In this document: piece by piece, positions 8,607 through 16,278 of the stretch
How positions within the stretch are numbered: the stretch's first letter is position 1
Layout of the letters: every line of letters begins with the position of its first letter
Assembly: GCA_005889025.1 (NCBI GenBank)
Contig: VBCZ01000021.1
Span: forward strand, 1 to 20,939
From: Betaproteobacteria bacterium
GTDB lineage: Bacteria > Pseudomonadota > Gammaproteobacteria > Burkholderiales > Casimicrobiaceae
Direction: 5' to 3'
Length of the DNA stretch: 20,939 nt
Made by a program: the position numbers and the translations under genes
The notes under the pieces: generated by a model
What the model saw: only the letters and a program-made list of their open reading frames with translations
What the model was told of the DNA's origin: nothing
Database searches by the model: none

Positions 8607-8623
8607 GGCGGAATCATTCCGCC
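8607..8623. terminator. Perfect hairpin between convergent genes, spanning the b561 stop codon
   Basis: GGCGGAAT (8607-8614) and ATTCCGCC (8616-8623) are perfect inverted repeats around a single central C. The stop codon of the cytochrome b561 gene (8616-8614) forms the tip, and the ankyrin gene ends nine bases before the repeat. The position suits a bidirectional terminator, but no T-run follows on either strand. Confidence 0.4.
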
Positions 8624-9195
8624 AACTCGCCGAGCGCGCCGCTGTGGGCGTTCCGCCACGGCCAGATTCTGCGCATCAGCCCGTCTCGGTCGACAAGCTG
8701 GTGTTTCATGGCGGCCAGCACATGAACGGTTATTGCGGCGACCAGCACCCAGCTCGTAACGAAATGGATCGCATAGAAAACCCTTGAAACCGAGTCGTTC
8801 TTCGGCAGCCACAGCGGCAGCGGGTTTCCGAAATACACGATCGGCCTGCCGGAGAACGATGATGCAATAAACCCTGCCATCGGCATGACCAGGACGCACG
8901 CGTACAAAAGCGCGTGGTTGGTGCGCGCCGCGCGCCGTTGCCATCGAGGCATGGGCGGCAATGCGGGGGGACGGTGTGCGGCGCGCCATGCGACGCGCAC
9001 GAGCATCAGCATAAATATCGAGATGCCGATCGATTTGTGCAGGTTGAAGGCAGCAAGCCGCGGTCCCGGCGGATCCTTCGGGATGGATACCATCCACCAG
9101 CCGAGGGCGATCATCGCGATCGCACCCGCTGCGATCAGCCAGTGCAGCACGATGGCCGTACTCGTATAGCGGTTTGCGGAATCAGAACCTGGCAC
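8614..9195 (-). CDS. Cytochrome b561, inner-membrane diheme b electron carrier
   Basis: This 193-residue integral membrane protein belongs to the bacterial CybB/YceJ-type b561 family. Four hydrophobic helices are visible (about 16-36, 50-68, 94-112 and 143-164). The likely heme-ligating histidines are VLHWLIAA, NLHKSIGI, YAIHFVTSW and ITVHVLAAMKH. Such proteins move electrons between the quinone pool or superoxide and periplasmic partners. The GTG at 9195 lies inside the end of the upstream PqqU-like receptor gene, a 14-base overlap, so the two are probably co-transcribed and translationally coupled. Pairing a PQQ importer with a b-type redox protein is suggestive, but no direct link is known to me. 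Confidence 0.9.
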   Translation of the reverse strand: MPGSDSANRYTSTAIVLHWLIAAGAIAMIALGWWMVSIPKDPPGPRLAAFNLHKSIGISIFMLMLVRVAWRAAHRPPALPPMPRWQRRAARTNHALLYACVLVMPMAGFIASSFSGRPIVYFGNPLPLWLPKNDSVSRVFYAIHFVTSWVLVAAITVHVLAAMKHQLVDRDGLMRRIWPWRNAHSGALGELAE

Positions 9196-11224
9196 TGACC
9201 GTCACGCCCGCAAGGTAATTGCGACGCGCCGCTGGCTCGAAGTATCGGCCGTTCGTATCGCCCACGATCACCGAGCGCACGTAATCGCGGGCGGCGAGGT
9301 TGTTCACGCGAACAAACTCGCGCAGCGTCCACGCCCCGTAATGCTGTTCGACTCCCAGCCGCGCATTGGCGACAGTGTAACGCGGCGCAGCGTCGGTGTT
9401 GAGATCGTTGACGTAGAGCTTGTCGGCGTATTGCAGCTCGAGCGCCGCAACAAAACCCAACCATTCCGGTCGAGACCATGCGAGCTCCGCGTATGTCGTG
9501 TCTGCGGCAAACTTGGCGGAAAGATAAGTGTACGACGCGTATGCGGTGAAGCCGAAGCCAAGCTCGCCCTCCCATGCGGCTTCGACGCCGCGGCGGCGAG
9601 TCTTGCTCGCGTTCTTGTATGTCGTTCGCCCGCCCGTGGCTGTATCGATGATAATTTCGTTGGACGTTTCAATAGCGAAAGCCGCCAAGTTGACCCGTTG
9701 CCGTTCCAGGACGTAGGCCTTCACTCCCGCCTCGGTCGAGCGGCTAATCGCAGGCTGCAGGGCGAAATTGAGGCCGGTGCCGGCGGCCCGATAGGCAAGC
9801 TCGATGAAGGTCGGGGTTTCGAATCCCTCTCCCCAGTTGACGTACGCGTTCAAGTCGCGCGCGACGCGCCACAGGACGCCGGCGACCGGACTCGTATGCG
9901 TGTACCCGACGCGGCCGCTGTCGTCCGGATTCGATGCCGTCATGTAGTGATCGTCGGACACGAAGCGGACATCGCTATAGCGGACGCCGGCGAGCGCCGA
10001 CATCGCCGGGAACGGCGTCCATTCCGCCTGCAGGTACGCGTCGCTGTTGCTGACACGGTCGTCCTCGTCGCGACGAAGATCGCCCAGCGCTCCATTGTTG
10101 TTGACGAACCCCCGCCGATACTGATTCTGCCGATCGTACGCGGCGCCGACCGTCAGAAGCAGCGGCCCACCCGCGAGCGATGCGCGCGTGCTCACCCGTG
10201 CATCGACGCCGCCAAACTCTCCATCGAGATCGGTGACTCCGCCCGACGATGTAGGCCCTATTCCTGAGAGAGCGAGATACTGGCGTACCCTCCGCTGCCC
10301 GCCGTACGCGGCCACGCGCAGCGCGGTGTCCGCGCCCAACCTTTGCTCGACCGTGACCCCGCCCTGCTGCTGGCCAACAGTCTTGCGCGTGTCGAACTGC
10401 AAGGCCGTCGGGTCGACCTGCCGCGAATTGGCGCGCCATTGCGTGCGCGCGAGCCCGAGCGGGTCTTGCGCTTCGGGCTGATACAAGCTATTGCCGATAA
10501 TAGTGACGTGTGTATCTTGCCCCAAGTCGAACTTGAGCTTGGCGTTGAAAAGATCGCGGGATGCTTCGCTGTGATCGCGATAGCCCCGCGTCTCAAAATG
10601 ATTGCCCGCAAGCACGAAATTGATTCCGCGTGCGTCGCCGCCGAGCTTGGCGATCGCATTCGATGTACCGTAACTGCCGGCGATGATTTGTGCCTGTGCT
10701 TGCGGCGGATCCGGCCCGTCTTTGGTGAAAATCGAAATCACGCCGCCCGAGGCGTTGCCGTACAAAGTTGAAAACGGTCCGCGCATAACTTCGATGCGCT
10801 GTGCCGACGCAAGACTGAAGCTCCCCGTCTGCCCCTGACCGTCCGGCATGGTTGCGGGAATTCCGTCCTGGAACAAACGGATTCCGCGCACGCCGAAGCT
10901 TGCCCGCGCGCCGAAGCCGCGCGACGAGACCTGCAGGTCCTGTGCGTAGTTCCAGCGATTCTGCACTGCGAGGCCCGGAACCCGCGCGAGCGACTCGGAC
11001 AGATTGATCTGCAACTGGTCTTGCTGGAGCTGGGTCGCGTTCACGCTGTCGATCGACAGCGGCAGATCGAACGCACGCGCTTCGGCACGCGTCGCTGTGA
11101 CGACGATGGGGTCGATACGTACCGGCACTTGCGCATCAGCTCCCGAAGCGTAGAGCTGAACAACGAGGATCAGCGCAACGCTGCCGGGAACGAGCCGGGC
11201 CGGCGACGGATGCGCACGCTGCAT
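9182..11224 (-). CDS. pqqU: TonB-dependent outer-membrane receptor, PqqU (YncD) type, probable PQQ importer
   Basis: This 680-residue protein has a signal peptide (about 1-31), a TonB box (DPIVVTATR), a plug domain and a beta-barrel ending in Phe. It matches E. coli YncD/PqqU, as I remember it, over long stretches: INLSESL-VPGL-VQNR-NYAQDLQ, GIRLF-DGIPATMPDGQGQT, GPFS-LYGNASGGV, GYRDHS, FETPT, GGRTTYKNA-KTRR-G and SVIV-NGRY-EP---RNY. PqqU imports the cofactor PQQ through TonB. That fits the PQQ-dependent dehydrogenase at 6062-7789. Near residue 565 (about 9492-9505) the strand and loop that normally carry N-PGI-R are missing in frame, so the protein is about 20 residues shorter than the E. 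coli one; it may still fold. It overlaps the downstream b561 gene. Start ATG 11224; AAGGA lies rather far upstream. Confidence 0.88.
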   Translation of the reverse strand: MQRAHPSPARLVPGSVALILVVQLYASGADAQVPVRIDPIVVTATRAEARAFDLPLSIDSVNATQLQQDQLQINLSESLARVPGLAVQNRWNYAQDLQVSSRGFGARASFGVRGIRLFQDGIPATMPDGQGQTGSFSLASAQRIEVMRGPFSTLYGNASGGVISIFTKDGPDPPQAQAQIIAGSYGTSNAIAKLGGDARGINFVLAGNHFETRGYRDHSEASRDLFNAKLKFDLGQDTHVTIIGNSLYQPEAQDPLGLARTQWRANSRQVDPTALQFDTRKTVGQQQGGVTVEQRLGADTALRVAAYGGQRRVRQYLALSGIGPTSSGGVTDLDGEFGGVDARVSTRASLAGGPLLLTVGAAYDRQNQYRRGFVNNNGALGDLRRDEDDRVSNSDAYLQAEWTPFPAMSALAGVRYSDVRFVSDDHYMTASNPDDSGRVGYTHTSPVAGVLWRVARDLNAYVNWGEGFETPTFIELAYRAAGTGLNFALQPAISRSTEAGVKAYVLERQRVNLAAFAIETSNEIIIDTATGGRTTYKNASKTRRRGVEAAWEGELGFGFTAYASYTYLSAKFAADTTYAELAWSRPEWLGFVAALELQYADKLYVNDLNTDAAPRYTVANARLGVEQHYGAWTLREFVRVNNLAARDYVRSVIVGDTNGRYFEPAARRNYLAGVTVSARF

Positions 11225-11271
11225 GGCTCGTTGTGCGTCCTTGACTTGGTGGATTGCTGCGAGACTCGTGT

Positions 11272-11300
11272 AGCATAACCGATCGCGTTACCACTTCCAA
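11272..11300 (-). promoter_or_regulatory. Candidate sigma-70 promoter for pqqU-b561
   Basis: On the minus strand TTGGAA (11300-11295) and TATGCT (11277-11272) are 17 bases apart, each matching four of six consensus positions, with a leader of about 40 bases before the ATG at 11224. The -10 box is identical to that proposed for the molybdenum hydroxylase operon. Confidence 0.25.
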
Positions 11301-11338
11301 TTTCGCGCTAGATGCGTCCCCGAGGGAAAACCAACGAT

Positions 11339-12283
11339 ATGCGACGGCTTGCTTCCTGCCTTATAGGTTCCCTGATCTTTGCTTCCGTCGTCGCGCTCTC
11401 GGCGCCATTCGCGTATGTCTCCAACGAGGGCTCCGCATCCATTTCAGTAATCGACATCGCGACCGACAAGATCAGCTCGACGTTCAAGGTTGGCGGTAAG
11501 CCGCGTGGAATCGCCCTGGCGCCGGATGCAAAGCGCCTCTATGTCAGCGACCAAGATGGCAATGTGGTGCTGACCATCGATACCGGCACGGGAGAGATCA
11601 TCCGCAGGACGCCGTTGGGCAAATCGCCCGAAGGCATCTATGCTTCGCCTGATGGAAAATGGCTTTCTGCAGCCGTGGAAGAAGATGATCAGGTCCTCAT
11701 CGTGGATACCGCCGACGGAAAGGTTGTGCGACGAATAAAAATGCGCGGGAAGAACCCCGAGCACGCGGTTTTCAGTCCCGACGGCCGATGGTTATACGTC
11801 AGCAGCGAGGAAGCCGACAGCGTCGACGTAGTCGATATGGCTCAAGGCGAGGTCGTCAAGTCGGTGAAGGTAGGCGATCGTCCGCGTGGCATCGGCTTCT
11901 TGCCGGACGGGTCGCGCGCCTATGTCGCCGCGGAAAATGCGGACATGATCAATGTGTTCGATGTGTCGACTCACGAGGTCATGGCACGTATCAAGGCGGG
12001 AAGCCGGTCCAACGGGGTCACGGTCCGGCCCGACGGCAAGCGCGTCTACGTGAGCTCAGGCGGCGACGGTACGGTGCAGGTCGTCGACCCGGCGACCAAC
12101 GCGATCATTGCCAGGATCGCCGTGGGCAAACGCCCGTGGAATATGGCAATAACACCCGATGGCAGGAAACTCTACGTCGCTTGCGGTCGATCCAACGCAG
12201 TCGCCGTGATCGATACCGAAACAAACACCAAGGTCGCGGACATCGCCGTCGGTGCGTTGCCGTGGGGCGTCGCCATTCGCTGA
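11339..12283 (+). CDS. Periplasmic YVTN-family beta-propeller protein
   Basis: After a signal peptide (about 1-25, ending APFA) the 314-residue protein is a run of seven YVTN-type repeats of about 42 residues. Each has a strand like AYVSNEG, RLYVSDQD, WLYVSSEE, AYVAAEN, RVYVSSGG or KLYVACGR, a VIDTETN-like segment and a GKRPWNMAITPDG turn. Length and repeat number match the TIGR03866 group of PQQ-linked beta-propellers found beside quinoprotein dehydrogenases. The exact role of that group is not settled. An ATG at 11312 is in frame, but the ATG at 11339 begins the signal peptide directly and has GAGGG upstream. Only 18 bases separate it from the next receptor gene, so the two are probably one transcript. 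Confidence 0.88.
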   Translation: MRRLASCLIGSLIFASVVALSAPFAYVSNEGSASISVIDIATDKISSTFKVGGKPRGIALAPDAKRLYVSDQDGNVVLTIDTGTGEIIRRTPLGKSPEGIYASPDGKWLSAAVEEDDQVLIVDTADGKVVRRIKMRGKNPEHAVFSPDGRWLYVSSEEADSVDVVDMAQGEVVKSVKVGDRPRGIGFLPDGSRAYVAAENADMINVFDVSTHEVMARIKAGSRSNGVTVRPDGKRVYVSSGGDGTVQVVDPATNAIIARIAVGKRPWNMAITPDGRKLYVACGRSNAVAVIDTETNTKVADIAVGALPWGVAIR

Positions 12284-12301
12284 CGGGTCCGGGTCTGCGC
12301 G

Positions 12302-14442
12302 ATGGGGTGGACCCCGCACGGTGGCGTGAAATTCGCGGGCTTCGCGCTTGCGCTCGCACTCGTCCCGGCCGCCGCGCGGGCCGCCAATCCGGCGGAAGTT
12401 TTCGAGCTGCCCGTCGTCGAAGTCGTCGGTACGACACCGCTCCCCGGACTGGGAACTGCGCTCAAGGACGTCCCCGCGAACGTGCAGACATTCAGCAGCA
12501 GGGACCTTTCCCGATCGCGCTCGGCCGACATGACCGAGTTTCTCGACCGGAATGCAAACAGCGTCGGTGTCGGCTCTGCACAGGGCAATCCCTATCAGCA
12601 GGAGCTCACCTTCCGCGGTTTCGCCGCATCGCCCCTTCTCGGCACGCCGCAAGGCATTTCTGTTTTTCAGGACGGCGTGCGCGTCAATGAAGCCTTCGGT
12701 GACGTCGTCAACTGGGATCTATTGCCGCGCTCTGCGATCTCCAGCGTCCAGCTCATTCCCGGCTCGAATCCTCTCTTCGGCTTGAATGCACTGGGCGGCA
12801 CTTTCGCGATCTATACCAAAAGCGGCGCTCAGTATCCGGGCGCATCGATGGAAGTGTCTGCGGGGTCATTTGGACGCAAAACCGCGCAATTCGAATACGG
12901 GGGCAAGACCGATCGCGTGGATTATTTCGCCACCGGGAATATCGTCACGGATAAGGGTTGGGCCGAGCACAATCCCAGCCGCGTCAAGCAGTTTTTCGGC
13001 AAGCTGGGCTATCAGGACGATCTCACCGACCTCGATATGAGCTTGACCCTCGCCGACAACACTCTGCAGGGCGCTCAAACGCTGCCGCTTTCGTTTCTCT
13101 ATATGCCCCGCCAGCCTTATACCTTCCCGGACGCGAACCAGGAGAGGCTTGCCTTCGTCACGGTCAAAGGCAGTCGCTTTCTGAGCGATTCCGTGTTGCT
13201 GGGCGGCACTGTTTACTATCGCCGGTTCCGCAACCTTAACATCAGCAGCAACGCCAACATCGGCTTTGGGCAGGTCGACCCTAACACGGGCACGATCGCA
13301 ACCAACGAAGCGACCAACGACCGCTCCAGCTCCGATTCCAAAAGCTGGGGCGCAGGGATGCAGTTGACGGTCATCAGCGATCTCGCGGGCCATCGACACC
13401 GGTTCATCTTCGGCGTCGCAAACGATTCGGGGCAAACCGCCTTTAGTCAAGAAGCACAGCCCGCTGCGTTTACAGCCGACCGAGACACCCTAGCCTCGGG
13501 GGACTTCGCACCCATAAGCGCGGTGGAGAGCTCCAACCGGTATGACAGCACGTTCGTCACCGACACGAAATCCGGGGCTCAGCGGAGAGCACGTTTTCGC
13601 GCGTTTCTCTCCGGCGCTTGGCGTCAACTTCAACCCATCCGCTGGATTCACGGCGTATGTTTCAAACAACGAAGGCATGCGCGCGCCTTCTCCGGTCGAG
13701 CTCACGTGCGCGGATGCCGGCGCGCCGTGTAAGCTGCCCAACGTGTTCATCGCCGATCCGCCGCTCAAGAAAGTCGTATCGCATACGATCGAGGCAGGCG
13801 CCCGCGGCAAGTCGGGAAGCGCCACGAGTTGGAGCGCAGCCATCTACCGCACTGACATCGACGACGACATCCAGTTCATCTCCAGCGGCGGCAGCTCCGT
13901 CAATACAGGTTTTTTTCAGAACGTCGGCAGGACACGCCGCAATGGCGTCGAGCTGGGCGGCAGCACGCGCCTTGGTAACGTGTCGCTTATCCTTCGCTAC
14001 AGCCATACCGACGCGGCGTTTAGGTCGGCTTTCACGGCCGCGACCGGGCATTCCGGAGAATTCGGTCAAATTGCGCGCCGAGCTCGATGACGGGGGACGC
14101 TGGTCGGTGGGCGGAGGTATCGTCTATGCGTCGGGCCAGTACGCTCGCGGCGATGAGGACAACCACGACCGACATGGTCGCGTTCCTGGCTACGCGGTCG
14201 CCGATGTCGACTCGCGCTGGCAGCTCGACACCGACTGGCAGCTGTTCGCCAGCATTTCGAATCTGTTCGACCGCCGATATCAGAACTTCGCGGCGCTCGG
14301 CACCAACGTGTTTACAGGTCCGAATCGCTCGTTCGGTCCCGCGGTCGGCTTAGATCCGGAACCGACGCAGTTTCGCGGTATTGGCGCACCCCGCGCGGTG
14401 TGGGTAGGATTGCGCTATTCGTGGATGTCGCGTTTCCGCTGA
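12302..14442 (+). pseudogene. TonB-dependent receptor broken by two out-of-frame deletions
   Basis: Three reading frames together give one receptor. The first (12302 to about 13565) has a signal peptide, the TonB-box-like LPVVEVVGTTPL, and a plug with FRGFAASPLLGTPQG, VFQDGVRVNEAFGDV and PGSNPLFGLNALGG. Homology then moves to another frame (about 13569-14040; LSGEHVFARFSPALGVNF, NNEGMRAPSPVELTC, FFQNVGRTRRNGVELG) and then to a third (about 14045-14442; PGIPENSVKLRAEL, GYAVADVDSRW, ISNLFDRRYQNF, RAVWVGLRYSW). At each switch some 20-28 residues usual for this receptor family are absent, so these are deletions and not simple slips. Stops follow in the old frames (13732, 14090). The intact relatives often sit beside YVTN and quinoprotein genes; the ligand is unknown. 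An assembly fault is possible. Confidence 0.85.
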
Positions 14443-14479
14443 CAAATCATGCACGCATCTCGATTTTCATAAGGCACCC

Positions 14480-16114
14480 TTGAGCTCTGATAGGCCGGCA
14501 CGACGGCGAGATTTCCTCAAGGCAGCAGCAGCGATGGGGGTCGCCGCATTCGCCCATCGCGCACGCGCGGGTGCGGCGCCTGGGCCTGCGAGCGACTGGT
14601 GTGGGACGGGAGGCGTTGCGCGGCCGCTGTTCGTTCCTGCCGACCGGGGCTTCCTGGGGCGCCTCGACGCGGGCGAAGATCGCATCGTGCTGCGCGCAAC
14701 ATCCCTGCCTGCGTCCGAAGCGCGCATAGCCCCAGGATACTCGATGGCATACCTCGCGGAACATCGCGGCAAGCACTACCGCAATCCCACGCTGGCTCTG
14801 CATCCTGGGCAACGCGTGCGAGTCGATTTCGTGAACAGCGTCGATGAACCGACGATCGTTCATTGGCACGGTCTTGGCGTGGACACGAGGAATGACGGAA
14901 ACGGCGCCGTGGTCGTCGAGCCGGGCGCGCGGTTTTTGTACGATTTCGATGTACGTAACCGCGCGTCGCTCTACTGGTACCACCCGCATCCGCACGGATT
15001 GACCGCGGGTCAGGCCTATCGCGGACTGTTCGGCATGATCGACGTCGACGACATCGATGAGCAACGCCTGCGATCCGCGCTCGATTTGACGGTGGGCAAG
15101 AACGAGATACCACTGGTCCTGCAGGACCGGCGAGGCGCTGGCTACGCGACCAACGACGCAGACCGCACGCACGGTTTTCTCGGCGACATGGTATGCATCA
15201 ACGGCGCGCCTTGCCCGTACCTCGACGTCGCCACGCGAATCTATCGATTCCGCGTCCTCAATGCATCGAACGCGCGCACCTACCGACTCGCTCTTCGCAG
15301 GGCCGATGGGGTGGCGGTACCTTTTACGCTCATCGGTGTCGACGGTGGTTTGCTGTCCGCCTCGCGCCGCTGCAGCGAAGCCTTCCTTGCCTCGGCGGAG
15401 CGCATCGACATTCTGGTCGACCTCTCGGACGCCGCGATCGGTGACACCGTCGTGCTCGAGACTCGCGCCTTCGATCCCATGCACATGGAAGCGACGTCCG
15501 AGGAAAGCGCTCCCCTCGATCACGCCGCCATGCATCATGCGATGCCGGGGCAATCTTCCGATGCCAGCTCGCATCATGGCGGTGGATTTCCGGAAGGCAT
15601 GCAGCGGGCCCTGCTGCAGCTGCGGGTCCGCCGTCGCGTCGCCTATCGCGCCAGCGCGCCGGCGCAGTTGTCGCGCGTCGAGCGCATCGACGTGACGGGC
15701 GCCGACGAGCGTCCGTTGAGATTGGGTTTTTCCAAGGGACGCTGGCGGATCAACGACCGTGTTTTCGTCATGGGCGAAACGCCGATCGAGGTCAGACGAA
15801 ACACGGTCGAGACATGGCTTATTCGAAACTATTTCACCAGCATGCCGCATGCCATGCACCTGCACGGCTTTCATTTCCAGGTGATCGAGCGCCAGTCGAG
15901 CCCCGACCAGCTCGCGCCGCTCGGTATCGGCGAGCGCGGGCTTCTTGCAACCGACCTCGGGTGGAAGGATACCGTGCTCGTCTGGCCTGGGGAAAGCGTG
16001 CGCATCGCCATTGATTTCACGCTGCCCTACGCCGGTCCGCAGACGTATGTCTTTCACTGCCACAATCTCGAACACGAGGATGGCGGAATGATGGTCGGCG
16101 TAAGGGTGGCATGA
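14480..16114 (+). CDS. Tat-exported multicopper oxidase
   Basis: This 544-residue protein starts at a TTG (14480) with AAGG eight bases upstream and a Tat signal (RRRDFLKAA at 8-16). All four copper-binding motifs are present: HWHG (128-131), WYHPHPHG (166-173), HAMHLHG (457-463) and HCHNLEH (526-532) with Met 537 or 538 as the type 1 axial ligand, so a complete T1 plus trinuclear centre is expected. A His/Met-rich insert at 333-373 (PMHME, HAAMHHAM, SSHHGGG) resembles the copper-binding regions of CueO-like cuprous oxidases. A role in copper oxidation and tolerance, or as a periplasmic oxidase of organic electron donors, is possible. It begins 37 bases after the broken receptor gene in the same transcription direction. 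Confidence 0.92.
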   Translation: MSSDRPARRRDFLKAAAAMGVAAFAHRARAGAAPGPASDWCGTGGVARPLFVPADRGFLGRLDAGEDRIVLRATSLPASEARIAPGYSMAYLAEHRGKHYRNPTLALHPGQRVRVDFVNSVDEPTIVHWHGLGVDTRNDGNGAVVVEPGARFLYDFDVRNRASLYWYHPHPHGLTAGQAYRGLFGMIDVDDIDEQRLRSALDLTVGKNEIPLVLQDRRGAGYATNDADRTHGFLGDMVCINGAPCPYLDVATRIYRFRVLNASNARTYRLALRRADGVAVPFTLIGVDGGLLSASRRCSEAFLASAERIDILVDLSDAAIGDTVVLETRAFDPMHMEATSEESAPLDHAAMHHAMPGQSSDASSHHGGGFPEGMQRALLQLRVRRRVAYRASAPAQLSRVERIDVTGADERPLRLGFSKGRWRINDRVFVMGETPIEVRRNTVETWLIRNYFTSMPHAMHLHGFHFQVIERQSSPDQLAPLGIGERGLLATDLGWKDTVLVWPGESVRIAIDFTLPYAGPQTYVFHCHNLEHEDGGMMVGVRVA

Positions 16115-16121
16115 GAGTGGC

Positions 16122-16274
16122 CTAGCGACGCTTACGCTCGAGCGCAACGACGACCTTGTCCTTCGTCTTCTCCGCGGAACCGTGGACCTTGGAAATCCAG
16201 CGTTGGGATGCAGTCCCGCTTTTCTGAGCCGGCAGCGCACAGGCGCTCCCGCATGCCGGCGTAGAATGGCGCAT
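16122..16274 (-). CDS. Possible small basic protein, 50 residues, in the gap before the MBL gene
   Basis: The minus strand of the 164-base gap between the oxidase and MBL genes is open from an ATG at 16274 to a TAG at 16122. The second half (SQRWISKVHGSAEKTKDK, then VVVALERKRR) reads like a real basic helical protein with good codon choice, while the first half does not. I do not recognise it, see no ribosome binding site, and it would run against the surrounding operon. It could be a remnant or chance. Confidence 0.2.
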   Translation of the reverse strand: MRHSTPACGSACALPAQKSGTASQRWISKVHGSAEKTKDKVVVALERKRR

Positions 16275-16278
16275 CACG

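Noticed and set aside
13542..14090. Programmed frameshifting in the second TonB receptor
   Set aside because: No slippery heptamer or fitting structure was seen, and family residues are missing at each switch, which slipping cannot explain.
14447..16240. 597-residue open frame on the minus strand over the multicopper oxidase
   Set aside because: It is antisense to a gene with all copper motifs, is rich in Arg and Val with no domain, and is typical of high-GC shadow frames.
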